A DNA stretch of 64,000 nt from contig JBAXWR010000003.1 in assembly GCA_037128295.1 (NCBI GenBank), forward strand, positions 14,083 through 78,082, in the 5' to 3' direction. Every line of letters starts with the position of its first letter. Positions within the stretch are counted from its first letter, which is position 1. The notes beneath the pieces were generated by a model. It ran no database searches. It was not told where the DNA came from and saw only the letters and a list, made by a program, of their open reading frames with translations. The translations under genes were made by a program, and so were the position numbers. Positions 27,484 through 36,248 of this stretch are shown here, one piece after another. This stretch comes from JAAFHB01 sp037128295 (GTDB lineage Bacteria; Bacteroidota; Bacteroidia; Bacteroidales; Prolixibacteraceae).

Positions 27484-28929
27484 CTATCCCACACTTCCTT
27501 CAAGGCTGATCTGCAACAACTTCTGCGCCTCTACCGCAAACTCCATGGGCAATTTATTGATTACCTCACGGGCATATCCGTTCACGATCATCCCAATCGC
27601 ATCTTCTGTGGAGATTCCGCGCTGGTTACAGTAGAAGATCTGATCCTCGCCAATTTTGGAAGTCGTGGCCTCATGTTCGATCACTGAACTGCTGTTTGCA
27701 ACTTCAATGTAAGGGAAGGTGTGTGCGCCGCATGTGTCACCAAGCAGGAGTGAATCGCATTGTGAGTAATTACGGGCATTCTCTGCTTTTGGGGCAACCC
27801 GAACCAAACCGCGGTAAGAGTTGGAACTATGGCCGGCAGAAATTCCTTTTGAAACAATGGAACTCTTTGTGTTTTTCCCGATGTGGATCATTTTAGTCCC
27901 GGTATCCGCCTGCTGATAGTTGTTTGTCAATGCCACCGAATTGAATTCTGCCACCGAGTAGTCGCCCATTAAAATACAACTTGGATATTTCCAGGTAATT
28001 GCTGAGCCGGTTTCGACCTGGTTCCATAATATTTTTGATGAAATGCCCTTGCATATACCTCGTTTCGTCACAAAGTTGAAAATTCCCCCTTTGCCGTTTT
28101 TATCGCCAGGATACCAGTTTTGGACTGTGGAGTATTTGACTTCTGCCCGATTGAGGGCGATGATTTCGACAACCGCTGCATGAAGCTGGTTTTCGTCGCG
28201 CATAGGAGCTGTACAACCTTCCAGATAGGAAACGTAACTGTCATCGTCGGCAATGATCAATGTTCTTTCAAACTGACCTGTGTTTTGTGCATTGATACGG
28301 AAATAGGTCGATAACTCCATTGGGCAGCGTGTCCCTTTAGGGATGTAAACAAATGATCCATCTGAAAATACAGCCGAATTAAGAGCTGCAAAATAATTAT
28401 CATTGTAGGGTACTGCCATGCCAAGGTATTGCTGGATTAGATCGGGATGGTGCTTGACGGCTTCACTGAAGGAGCAGAAAATGATACCCCTTTCTGCCAA
28501 GGTTTCCTTAAAAGTGGTCTTTACTGAAACACTGTCGATTACTGCGTCAACTGCAACACCAGATAGCATCTTTTGTTCTTCGAGCGGAATTCCTAGTTTC
28601 TCAAAGGTGCGGAGTAATTCCGGGTCAACTTCGTTCAGGCTTTCGTATTTTGCCTGTTCTTTGGGCGCGGCATAAAAAATGATCTCCTGGTAGTCGATCT
28701 CCGGAATTTTGAGATAGGCCCATTCAGGCATTTTCATTGTCAGCCAGCGCCTGTAAGCTTTGAGACGGAATTCAAGCATCCATTCTGGTTCCTCTTTTTT
28801 TGCCGAAATTATCCTGACTACCTGCTCATTAAGCCCCTTTACGATCGTATCAGTCTCTATATCTGTCACAAACCCAAACCGATAATCACGTCCGGTAACT
28901 TCCTGTAACAATTTATTTTGGTCTTCCAT
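27484..28929 (-). CDS. sufB: Fe-S assembly scaffold SufB
   Basis: SufB is the scaffold on which [Fe-S] clusters are built with SufC and SufD. The 481-residue sequence includes PYNDNYFAALNSAVFSDGSF, LEGCTAPMRDENQLHAAVVE, the YSTVQNWYPGD segment and the conserved C-terminal CDSLLLGDTCGAHTFPYIEV, with cysteines in the cluster-building region. It is the first gene of the operon sufB-C-D-S-E-DUF59-queG, all on the minus strand. Confidence 0.96.
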   Translation of the reverse strand: MEDQNKLLQEVTGRDYRFGFVTDIETDTIVKGLNEQVVRIISAKKEEPEWMLEFRLKAYRRWLTMKMPEWAYLKIPEIDYQEIIFYAAPKEQAKYESLNEVDPELLRTFEKLGIPLEEQKMLSGVAVDAVIDSVSVKTTFKETLAERGIIFCSFSEAVKHHPDLIQQYLGMAVPYNDNYFAALNSAVFSDGSFVYIPKGTRCPMELSTYFRINAQNTGQFERTLIIADDDSYVSYLEGCTAPMRDENQLHAAVVEIIALNRAEVKYSTVQNWYPGDKNGKGGIFNFVTKRGICKGISSKILWNQVETGSAITWKYPSCILMGDYSVAEFNSVALTNNYQQADTGTKMIHIGKNTKSSIVSKGISAGHSSNSYRGLVRVAPKAENARNYSQCDSLLLGDTCGAHTFPYIEVANSSSVIEHEATTSKIGEDQIFYCNQRGISTEDAIGMIVNGYAREVINKLPMEFAVEAQKLLQISLEGSVG

Positions 28930-29033
28930 GATTGATTCTATATTGAAATACTAAACCAGTAACAATTAAATGTGTAAAATTCCTATTGGTAAACCTACCT
29001 ACTTTTCATTTAATATAGACTGATTACAAATTG

Positions 29034-29041
29034 CAAAGATA
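29034..29041 (-). promoter_or_regulatory. Candidate -7 box of the suf operon
   Basis: On the minus strand TATCTTTG matches TAnnTTTG and is followed by GC. It lies about 105 bp ahead of sufB. A clear -33 TTTG was not found. Confidence 0.45.
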
Positions 29042-29069
29042 CAAAATGAAGCGTACTTTTGGCGGTTCA

Positions 29070-29077
29070 TAATTTTG
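29070..29077 (+). promoter_or_regulatory. Candidate -7 box of thiL
   Basis: TAATTTTG matches TAnnTTTG and lies 20 bp before the thiL ATG at 29097. It is back-to-back with the suf -7 box. No clear -33 element was found. Confidence 0.35.
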
Positions 29078-29096
29078 AAAATTGATAAGATTGACT

Positions 29097-30140
29097 ATGG
29101 AAAATACAAAGCGTTCTAAAACAGAACTTTCTGAACTTGGCGAGTTTGGTTTGATCCGACGGCTTACAGAAAATATTGTCTTAAAAAACGAAAGTTCTTT
29201 GAAGGGAGTTGGTGACGACTGTGCTGTACTTGACTTTAAAAATAAAAGGATTGTCGTTACAACCGATCTTTTAACTGAGGGTATCCACTTTAACCTGATG
29301 TATGTTCCATTAAAACACCTTGGTTACAAAGCTGTGACAGTAAACCTGAGTGATGTATGTGCCATGAACGCTACACCAAAGCAGATCACTGTTTCGATCG
29401 CTGTTTCGGCAAAGATGTCTGTGGAGGCGCTTGATGAGTTTTATTCAGGTATTTACCTGGCTTGCGAAAGATATGGAGTTGACCTTGTGGGTGGTGATAC
29501 AACTTCATCATTGACGGGCTTTACGATTTCGGTAACAGCGATCGGTGAAGGGGAAGAAGGGGAACTAGTTTACAGAAATGGCGCAAAAGATACTGATATA
29601 CTGTGTGTTACAGGTGACCTGGGTGGAGCTTATATGGGACTGCAATTACTTGAACGAGAAAACGAAGTGTTTAAGGTGAACCCCAGGATGGTGCCACAGT
29701 TTGCAGGCTTTGACTATATTTTGGAAAGGCAGCTTAAGCCTGAAGCAAGAAAAGATATGTTGCCCATATTCAGGGAATTAGGTATTCATCCTACTTCAAT
29801 GATTGATATTTCGGATGGGCTTTCTTCAGAAATACTCCACTTATGCAATCAAAGTGGTGTAGGTTGCAGATTATATGAGGATAAGTTACTTTTTGACAAT
29901 CAAACCAAAAAAATGGCTGCCGAACTGAATATTAACCCATTGGTTGCAGCTCTTAATGGTGGTGAAGATTATGAACTGCTTTTTACAATTCCTGTCGCTG
30001 AACATGATAAAGTACGCAACCATCCCGACATTTCAGTGATTGGCCATATGACCGATAAAAGCGAGGGTGTCAACCTCATTACTGCTGGAGTTGGTCAGTC
30101 AATACCATTGACAGCGCAAGGGTGGAACGCGATGAATTAA
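29097..30140 (+). CDS. thiL: Thiamine-monophosphate kinase
   Basis: ThiL phosphorylates thiamine phosphate to the active cofactor thiamine diphosphate. The 347-residue protein shows the PurM/ThiL fold motifs GVGDDCAVLD near the start (metal and ATP), TTDLLTEGIHF, NLSDVCAMNATP and VGGDTTSS. The late MIDISDGLSSEILHLC and NGGEDYELLFT segments are diagnostic. The ATG at 29097 is preferred over an in-frame TTG at 29082. The gene is probably monocistronic. Confidence 0.95.
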   Translation: MENTKRSKTELSELGEFGLIRRLTENIVLKNESSLKGVGDDCAVLDFKNKRIVVTTDLLTEGIHFNLMYVPLKHLGYKAVTVNLSDVCAMNATPKQITVSIAVSAKMSVEALDEFYSGIYLACERYGVDLVGGDTTSSLTGFTISVTAIGEGEEGELVYRNGAKDTDILCVTGDLGGAYMGLQLLERENEVFKVNPRMVPQFAGFDYILERQLKPEARKDMLPIFRELGIHPTSMIDISDGLSSEILHLCNQSGVGCRLYEDKLLFDNQTKKMAAELNINPLVAALNGGEDYELLFTIPVAEHDKVRNHPDISVIGHMTDKSEGVNLITAGVGQSIPLTAQGWNAMN

Positions 30141-30214
30141 GGAATTAAAGAATTAAGTGAATTTGAAGATTTGAAGATGGAATAATTTGAAAATTCAAGG
30201 CAAAAAGAAATAGC

Positions 30215-30232
30215 ATATTCAATATTGAATAT
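30215..30232. repeat. 18-bp perfect palindrome downstream of thiL
   Basis: ATATTCAATATTGAATAT lies between thiL and the AAA-ATPase stop codon. The preceding 60 bp repeat GAATTAA and TTTGAAGA words. It is too A/T-rich to call a strong terminator. Confidence 0.4.
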
Positions 30233-30235
30233 TGT

Positions 30236-31693
30236 TTAAAATAAGCAATCTATTGTTAATGAATTTGATAATATATCATTGGAATAGATGTTCGTTTCAA
30301 TTCCAAACGTCGATATCAATGTGACAAAAATGTTTTTTCTGGTTTTAGTTACAGTCTTAAATACATCTACTTTTTTCCTGAGAATTTTTGAATAGTCATT
30401 GTCAATTGTAAATTCAGCCTCCGAGAATTTCATTTCGCAAAGATTGATAGCGGCATCTTTTCTGTCGATCAGTAAATCGATCTGAGCCCCGCCACCGGGA
30501 TTTTCATTGGGTGCTGAATAATACCATGGGCCATGAAAAGTCTCTACTTTCCCTATACCCAATTCATTTTTGATCTGTTGTATGTGTTTCATGCATATTC
30601 CTTCAAATGTATAGCCTGCCCATGCCCTTCTGCGTGGGTCATTTTGCAGGGTTAACCAGTATCCCTCCTCCGGATTTCTTTTCCCAAGTGGTTTTATCCA
30701 GTCAAAATAGAACAGGGAGAACTCATCTGTAATCCGGTAAATGGCATCATTTGATTTTTTTCCGAAAGGAATCCAGGAAGTGATAAACCCCGACTCTTCT
30801 AATTCTTCCAGAATTTGACTTGCTGTTCCGCCACTTGGAATTTTAGCTGTTGTTAAAATCTGGTTTCGGCTTATGCCTGACCTTTTCTGTCTAAGAACCT
30901 CCATAATATTGATATTTTGGTCGCTATGATCGAAAAGGGATGAAAATAGCCTTTCAAATTCATTCCTTAACAAACCATTTTTGGAGAAGCATACTTTATC
31001 AATGATCTGTGCCGAAGAAAGACCTGGTTCTGTCTGCTGAAGGTAAAAAGGGACACCTCCCATGGCCATATAGAGCGAAATGATTTGATATCTGGTAAGT
31101 ACAACACCCCTCGATTTTAGAAAACTTTCTGTTTCATCAAGTGTGAAAGGCAATAACCTTATTTGGCGCGTTAGCCTGTTGTGAAGGCCGCCTTTTGAAT
31201 TTACAATTTTCTGGATCATCCAGGAAGCTGCCGAACCGCAAACAACTAAAATAAGGTTGCTTTGCTTTGATCCATAACTATTCCAAAAATGTTCGAGTGA
31301 TGCCAGGAAATTCGATTTCGGGGTGTTTAACCAGGGTAATTCGTCAATGAAGATTACCTTTTTCCCGGTATTCGTTTGTTTGTTTAGCGATTCCATGAAT
31401 TGCTCCAGATCGGTAAAAGCTTGAAACCATGTTGAGGGAGTTTCTGGTTGTATTCCTATATCCATGGATTTTTTTAGTGATAAGGCGAAATTTTGAAGTT
31501 GTATTTTTAACCCTGCCTTATGAACTCCTACTAACTCAAAGCAAATCGAATTCTCATAAAATTCCCTGATCAGAAATGTTTTACCAATCCGTCGGCGGCC
31601 ATATACTGCAATAAATTCAGGATCTTTTGAATACAGAGCCTTTTCCAATATTTTGGATTCATCTATTCTACCTATAATCTTATCTTTTGCCAT
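30236..31693 (-). CDS. AAA-type ATPase with C-terminal DUF234 PD-(D/E)XK-like domain
   Basis: This 485-residue protein belongs to the archaeal-ATPase/DUF234 family. Walker A is at about residues 32-39 (GRRRIGKT), Walker B at 113-118 (VIFIDE) and a sensor-like CGSAAS at 152-157. A winged-helix-like region follows (about 255-310). The C-terminus carries QIDLLID (Asp406 region) and CEMKFS (Glu420-x-Lys422), the pattern of PD-(D/E)XK nuclease folds. Family function is unclear; members are scattered, often in accessory DNA. It stands alone between thiL and the redox cluster. A regular array of inverted repeats covers its upstream region, suggesting autoregulation. Confidence 0.85.
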   Translation of the reverse strand: MAKDKIIGRIDESKILEKALYSKDPEFIAVYGRRRIGKTFLIREFYENSICFELVGVHKAGLKIQLQNFALSLKKSMDIGIQPETPSTWFQAFTDLEQFMESLNKQTNTGKKVIFIDELPWLNTPKSNFLASLEHFWNSYGSKQSNLILVVCGSAASWMIQKIVNSKGGLHNRLTRQIRLLPFTLDETESFLKSRGVVLTRYQIISLYMAMGGVPFYLQQTEPGLSSAQIIDKVCFSKNGLLRNEFERLFSSLFDHSDQNINIMEVLRQKRSGISRNQILTTAKIPSGGTASQILEELEESGFITSWIPFGKKSNDAIYRITDEFSLFYFDWIKPLGKRNPEEGYWLTLQNDPRRRAWAGYTFEGICMKHIQQIKNELGIGKVETFHGPWYYSAPNENPGGGAQIDLLIDRKDAAINLCEMKFSEAEFTIDNDYSKILRKKVDVFKTVTKTRKNIFVTLISTFGIETNIYSNDILSNSLTIDCLF

Positions 31694-31701
31694 GATTTCA
31701 T

Positions 31702-31850
31702 TTTTTGGCTGATTACAATTTTCTATTATCAGCCAAAAATACTAAATATTTTCATATTCTGGCTGAATACAGCTTTTTTAATTCAGCCAGAATGGAAATA
31801 TTTATTTCTAATTGGCTATATATGGAAATTTATTATTGGCCAAAAATGGA
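31702..31850. repeat. Array of six alternating TTGGC/GCCAA half-sites with 26-27-bp spacing
   Basis: Three similar units of about 54 bp each contain an inverted pair. Arms 31702-31713 / 31728-31739 are perfect over 12 bp, arms 31756-31768 / 31781-31793 are perfect over 13 bp, and the third pair is reduced to TTGGC (31812) / GCCAA (31839). Half-site starts are 31705, 31732, 31759, 31786, 31812 and 31839. A minus-strand -7-like TATTTTTG (31741-31734) overlaps the second half-site. The array begins 9 bp upstream of the AAA-ATPase start codon. Confidence 0.75.
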
Positions 31851-32284
31851 TATAATATTGATAATTAATATAATAATCTGCATTTATGTGATATAAATTA
31901 ATATTATTTTTGCATCCTTAACTATGGATGATTTAATTGATATGATTTGATAACGATCCCGAAAGAGCAATCGAAGCAAACGATGTAGGTCGACACAGCA
32001 GAAACCAATTTTTACGCTATATTACATTTTTATTCAAGAAACCATTTATTATTTGTCTGATTTGGACATAATCAGATCATTTCGCCAAAATTAAAGACCA
32101 AATACGTTGAAAAACACAACAGTGTTTAAATATTCAACATAGCTTTTAAAACTACTGATATACAGCAATATATATAGACACTTCAAATGAAGTGTATATT
32201 AATTCAACACTATTGATTGTAGAGATCCTAAACATATATAGCTTAACTATCAGATTAGTAGCGATATAGAAGTGTTTGGGATGT
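31851..32284. other. Long AT-rich non-coding stretch ahead of the redox cluster
   Basis: No ORF, tRNA or clear repeat family was seen. It includes a 7-bp hairpin ACACTTC-AAAT-GAAGTGT near 32178-32195. Together with the array to its left and the promoter to its right it separates the AAA-ATPase gene from the divergent redox cluster by 685 bp. Confidence 0.5.
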
Positions 32285-32285
32285 T

Positions 32286-32301
32286 TGGCACTGTTATTGA
32301 A
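32286..32301 (+). promoter_or_regulatory. Sigma-54-like promoter of the HybA/HybB-GcvH cluster
   Basis: TGGCAC at 32286-32291 matches the -24 element exactly. After 5 nt, TTGAA (32297-32301) occupies the -12 element, differing from TTGCA by one base. The ATG of the first cluster gene is 78 bp downstream. The cluster encodes its own sigma-54 activator, which supports the call. Confidence 0.5.
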
Positions 32302-32378
32302 CCGACCCGTAAACGATTACTTCATTTGTTTTGCTGTAATCTAATACGGTTGATAAAACAATTTTTAATCTCAATATC

Positions 32379-34067
32379 ATGAAAACAATTTCATTCATCA
32401 TCGTCGGATTGTCACTTTTAATTCATTGCAATACCGGGTTCTGCAATGGCATCACTGACAACAAAACCACTTCAAAACCTGTAATCCAGGATCAGAAGCA
32501 ATTTACAATTTCAAGTACCCCTGAGTTGTTTGACCTCACTTCCAATTGGGCTTTTCAATATGAACAACTCAATCCGTCAATAAAGATCAATGTTGTTAAT
32601 TCTATTGAAAAACAGACTATTAATACTTTAAACTTTGTTTCGGAGGGTTACCATGAATTAAACAGCAATGGAGCAAATTGGAAAATGGTAATTGGCAGGG
32701 ATGTCATTGTGCCTGTTATCAATGCCAGGAATCCGATGCTAAAGGAGATCTATAGTCAGGGGATTTCATCTTTGACATTCAACCAATTTTTTGCTGATCC
32801 ACAGAAGCAAAACTGGGCAAGTTTGATCAATGGTGGACAAAATAGTCCAATTAAATATTACATAATTGATAATGAGGAATTTATTGGGAATCTCAAGAAT
32901 TTCGCAAAATTGAACTCAGATGCGATTGGCAGTAAGAAATTGGTAACTGCCAGTGAAGTTATTTCTGCCCTTCAAAAGGACATATTTGCAATTGGATTTT
33001 GTAAGCTTACTGATCTTAAAGAGGCTGGTTCAAATGAATTGATAACCGATCTAAAACTTCTCCCGATCGACAAGAACGGTAATGGCCGTATTGATAATTT
33101 TGAAAATATATACACTAATATGGAGTCTTTCACACGTGGTGTCTGGATCGGTAAATATCCAAATTCATTGTGTGGTAGTATCTATGTTTCGGCCAACTCA
33201 AAGCCGACTGATAAGACTGCACTCGATTTTTTGGCATGGGTTATGGCGGACGGACGTCAATATCTGAGCCTTAACGGTTACAGCGATCTTGCCAGCAGTA
33301 AAATTGAAGCCAACCTGACCACATTGGGCTATACAGTTATAAATACCCCGAAACCCAATGTCCCCGAAACTTCGAATACATGGTTGATAGTTTTGGTTGT
33401 ATTGGTTATTACGGGTATGATTGTTCCAATTGTAGTGAGAACATCTAAAGTTAAGAAATCACAAATCCCACATGGTGAAATTCAATTTGCACAGGGACTA
33501 AATGAAAATTCGGTTGTTGCTCCAAAAGGGCTGTATTTTGACAAGACGCACACTTGGGCCTTTATGGAAAAAAATGGCACTGTTAAGGTTGGTATCGATG
33601 ATTTCTTGCAACACATTACAGGGACCATCACCCGAATTAAAATGAAAGAGGCCGGTGATAAAGTGAGAAAAGGCGAGAAAATCATGACGATTATTCATGA
33701 TGGCAAACGTTTAAATCTCTATGCACCTATTTCAGGGGTTATTAAAGAACAAAACCAATCACTGATTTCAGATTCCTGGTTGGTTAATTCATCCCCTTAT
33801 GCTGACGGATGGGTTTACCTGATCGAACCCAAGAATTGGACCAGGGAAATTCAGTTTATGTTTATGGGCGAAAAATACAAAGAGTGGCTCAGAAATGAAT
33901 TTAGCCGACTTAAAGATTTTGTGGCAGATTCGATGAAGGTAAATACATTGGCATACTCGCACGTAATACTTCAGGATGGTGGAGAACTTTCCGATAATGT
34001 ATTAGCGGATCTTGGCCCTGAAGTTTGGGAAGATTTTCAGACAAGATTCATCGATGCTTCCAAATAA
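32379..34067 (+). CDS. Periplasmic-binding-protein domain fused to a GcvH-like domain
   Basis: This 562-residue protein starts with a signal peptide or anchor (about residues 1-23). A PstS-like substrate-binding domain spans about 41-320, a transmembrane helix 335-353, and a GcvH-like beta-sandwich about 384-487. A conserved C-terminal block (LQDGGEL...EVWEDFQ, about 531-554) follows. An EF-hand-like calcium loop, DKNGNGRIDNFE, lies at 231-242. In the GcvH-like part the position of the lipoyl-lysine is Gly442, with Lys443 next to it. The solute domain should be periplasmic and the GcvH-like part cytoplasmic. Ligand and role are unknown; it is not a component of the ordinary glycine cleavage system. 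Confidence 0.8.
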   Translation: MKTISFIIVGLSLLIHCNTGFCNGITDNKTTSKPVIQDQKQFTISSTPELFDLTSNWAFQYEQLNPSIKINVVNSIEKQTINTLNFVSEGYHELNSNGANWKMVIGRDVIVPVINARNPMLKEIYSQGISSLTFNQFFADPQKQNWASLINGGQNSPIKYYIIDNEEFIGNLKNFAKLNSDAIGSKKLVTASEVISALQKDIFAIGFCKLTDLKEAGSNELITDLKLLPIDKNGNGRIDNFENIYTNMESFTRGVWIGKYPNSLCGSIYVSANSKPTDKTALDFLAWVMADGRQYLSLNGYSDLASSKIEANLTTLGYTVINTPKPNVPETSNTWLIVLVVLVITGMIVPIVVRTSKVKKSQIPHGEIQFAQGLNENSVVAPKGLYFDKTHTWAFMEKNGTVKVGIDDFLQHITGTITRIKMKEAGDKVRKGEKIMTIIHDGKRLNLYAPISGVIKEQNQSLISDSWLVNSSPYADGWVYLIEPKNWTREIQFMFMGEKYKEWLRNEFSRLKDFVADSMKVNTLAYSHVILQDGGELSDNVLADLGPEVWEDFQTRFIDASK

Positions 34068-34108
34068 AAATGATTAACTCATTAAACCCGGTTACGAATT
34101 GAAAAAAT

Positions 34109-34978
34109 ATGATTATGAGTATAGATAGACGACATTTTCTTAAATTGATTGGTATTGCAGGAGCTTCCCTGGCGGTCGGTAAAAGTTTTGGCTCTGAAAC
34201 AGGAAATCCGGGAGAAGTTGAATTCAATGCAATGCTTTATGATTCGTCTCAATGTGTTGGATGCCAGGAGTGTGAAAGAGCATGTGCCAAAGCGCATCAG
34301 TTACCTGAACCCAAAGACGAGCCCAAGGTAGGTATTATTCGAAAAACTAGTGAAAGCCAGCGTTCAGCGATCAATATTTTTAAAACCTCCAAAGGTGAAG
34401 TTTTTAACAAAACGCAGTGTATGCATTGCAATGAGCCAGCTTGTGCAGCAGCCTGCCTGACTCAGGCAATGTACAAAACCAAAGAGGGTCCGGTAATCTG
34501 GAGAGGGGATAAGTGCATGGGTTGTCGTTATTGTATGGTTTCCTGCCCATTTGATGTTCCGAAATTCGAATACCACAGTGCAAATCCAATCATACAGAAA
34601 TGCGATATGTGTTATGACCGGATCATCAAAGGCCAGATACCATCTTGTGCAGAAGCTTGTCCAGCTGGAGCAGTCGTTTTTGGAACCAGAAGGGGATTGA
34701 TTGCTGAAGCTCGAAAAAGAATAGCTAAAAGTCCAACAGATTTTTATGAAGGAATATTTGGTGAGAATGAAGCCGGGGGCACAAGTAATCTTTATATTTC
34801 AACAGTTCCTTTTAATGAAGTAGGATTTAGGACAAATCTCCAGAATACGTCATATCCGGCATTGTCAAAAGGGTTTCTATATACAGTTCCTTCCGTTTTT
34901 GTCCTTTTACCACCTCTTTTACTGGGTATCCATGAAGCAACCAAAAATAAACCCTCAAATTCTGAAGAAAATGAATAA
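34109..34978 (+). CDS. HybA-like Tat-exported 4Fe-4S ferredoxin subunit
   Basis: An electron-transfer protein with about four [4Fe-4S] clusters. The twin-arginine motif DRRHFLKLIG at residues 6-15 directs Tat export. The cysteine sets read CVGCQECERAC, CMHCNEPACAAAC, CMGCRYCMVSC and CDMCYDR...CAEAC, the standard pattern of HybA/NrfC/DmsB-type subunits. A C-terminal hydrophobic helix (PSVFVLLPPLLLGI) could anchor it on the periplasmic side, as in HybA. It overlaps the next gene by 8 bp. No catalytic molybdenum or NiFe subunit is in the cluster. Confidence 0.9.
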   Translation: MIMSIDRRHFLKLIGIAGASLAVGKSFGSETGNPGEVEFNAMLYDSSQCVGCQECERACAKAHQLPEPKDEPKVGIIRKTSESQRSAINIFKTSKGEVFNKTQCMHCNEPACAAACLTQAMYKTKEGPVIWRGDKCMGCRYCMVSCPFDVPKFEYHSANPIIQKCDMCYDRIIKGQIPSCAEACPAGAVVFGTRRGLIAEARKRIAKSPTDFYEGIFGENEAGGTSNLYISTVPFNEVGFRTNLQNTSYPALSKGFLYTVPSVFVLLPPLLLGIHEATKNKPSNSEENE

Positions 34979-36200
34979 TCAAGTTTTACCTGTTGCAAAA
35001 GATAATGATGGAAAATCTATCCCGGCTTTCTTGTGGTCGGAACTTAAACCTCGTGGTAAATGGTTAACTCCTTTTAACATCATTTCAATTCCTGTAATAA
35101 TTATTGGTCTGATAATCATTGTAATCCGTTTCTGGAAAGGATTAGGGGCTGTTACCAACCTGTCGCAGGAAGTTCCCTGGGGTCTATGGATTGGCTTTGA
35201 TGTTGTTACCGGGGTTGCGTTTGCTGGAGGAGCTTATGTCGTCACCTTTATGGTTTATATTCTTAACCAACAAAAATACCATTCCATTGTGAGGGTAACG
35301 GTTCTGAATGGTTTCCTTGCCTATGTGTTTTATGCCGGAGCTTTGCTGCTTGATCTTGGACGGCCCTGGAATGTGATCAACCCGATCATTGGTAACAACT
35401 TTGGTACAAGTTCTGTACTTTTCCTTGTTGCCTGGCATTTTATGCTTTATATGATTGCTGAGTTGATCGAATTCTCCCCGGCAATAGCAGAATGGTTGGG
35501 CGCCCGTCGTGCCAGGAAAGTACTTTCTGGAATGACAATTGGTGCAGTGATCTTTGGAATAACATTGTCAACCCTTCATCAGTCCGGATTAGGAGCGCTA
35601 TATCTGATGGCCAAGGACAAAATCCATCCTTTATGGTATTCAGAGTTTATTCCCATTTTGTTTCTGGCTTCCAGTGTCTTTGCCGGGCTTTCGATGGTCA
35701 TCTTTGAGGGAACGATCAGTCACAAAGTGTTTTTCGATCAAATCAACGAGAAAAACCATAAAGCTCAGGAAGGGATTGTTCATGGACTTGCAAAAATCTG
35801 TGCCGGTGCAATGTTTGCCTACTTTTTCCTTCAACTTTTGGTTTTTATACACGACAAGAACTGGCAATACTTGAACACACCGATGGGTTATTGGTTCCTA
35901 ATGGAAATGATGGGTTTTGTCCTTCTTCCTATGGGGCTTTACTTTTACAGTTATCGTACAAATAATCAGTTGTTAATACGAATAGCAGCAATACTTACAA
36001 TGCTAGGGGTAATCCTGAACCGTTTGAATGTGACAGTCATTGGTTTCAGGTGGGATTCTGCTATCCGCTACGTCCCATCAATTATGGAAATAATTGTTAC
36101 AATGACTGTTATCTTTATAGAAATATGGGTATTCAGGTGGATCATTAACCGGATGCCGGTATTGCGGGAATCACCTGATTGGGCAAAAAATGAACATTAA
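34971..36200 (+). CDS. HybB/NrfD-like integral membrane quinone-interacting protein
   Basis: This polytopic 409-residue protein has about ten hydrophobic helices. It contains the family segments VPWGLWIGFDVVTGVAFAGG, LHQSGLGALYLMAKDKIHPL and GLSMVIFEGTISHK. NrfD/HybB/PsrC proteins exchange electrons with menaquinone and pair with a periplasmic ferredoxin, here the gene directly upstream. The ATG at 34971 overlaps the preceding coding sequence by 8 bp, indicating coupling. Similarity looks closest to HybB, but no hydrogenase genes are present in the window. Confidence 0.9.
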   Translation: MNNQVLPVAKDNDGKSIPAFLWSELKPRGKWLTPFNIISIPVIIIGLIIIVIRFWKGLGAVTNLSQEVPWGLWIGFDVVTGVAFAGGAYVVTFMVYILNQQKYHSIVRVTVLNGFLAYVFYAGALLLDLGRPWNVINPIIGNNFGTSSVLFLVAWHFMLYMIAELIEFSPAIAEWLGARRARKVLSGMTIGAVIFGITLSTLHQSGLGALYLMAKDKIHPLWYSEFIPILFLASSVFAGLSMVIFEGTISHKVFFDQINEKNHKAQEGIVHGLAKICAGAMFAYFFLQLLVFIHDKNWQYLNTPMGYWFLMEMMGFVLLPMGLYFYSYRTNNQLLIRIAAILTMLGVILNRLNVTVIGFRWDSAIRYVPSIMEIIVTMTVIFIEIWVFRWIINRMPVLRESPDWAKNEH

Positions 36201-36248
36201 ATAACCAGTTGTCAGACAGATAGTTGTGGCAGCATAAAAATTAATAAT

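Noticed and set aside
31702..31850. CRISPR array
   Set aside because: The units are inverted repeats with alternating half-sites and partly similar intervals, not identical direct repeats with unique spacers, and no cas genes are present.
34109..36200. NiFe-hydrogenase operon
   Set aside because: Only HybA/HybB-like subunits are present; large and small hydrogenase subunits and maturation genes are absent from the window.
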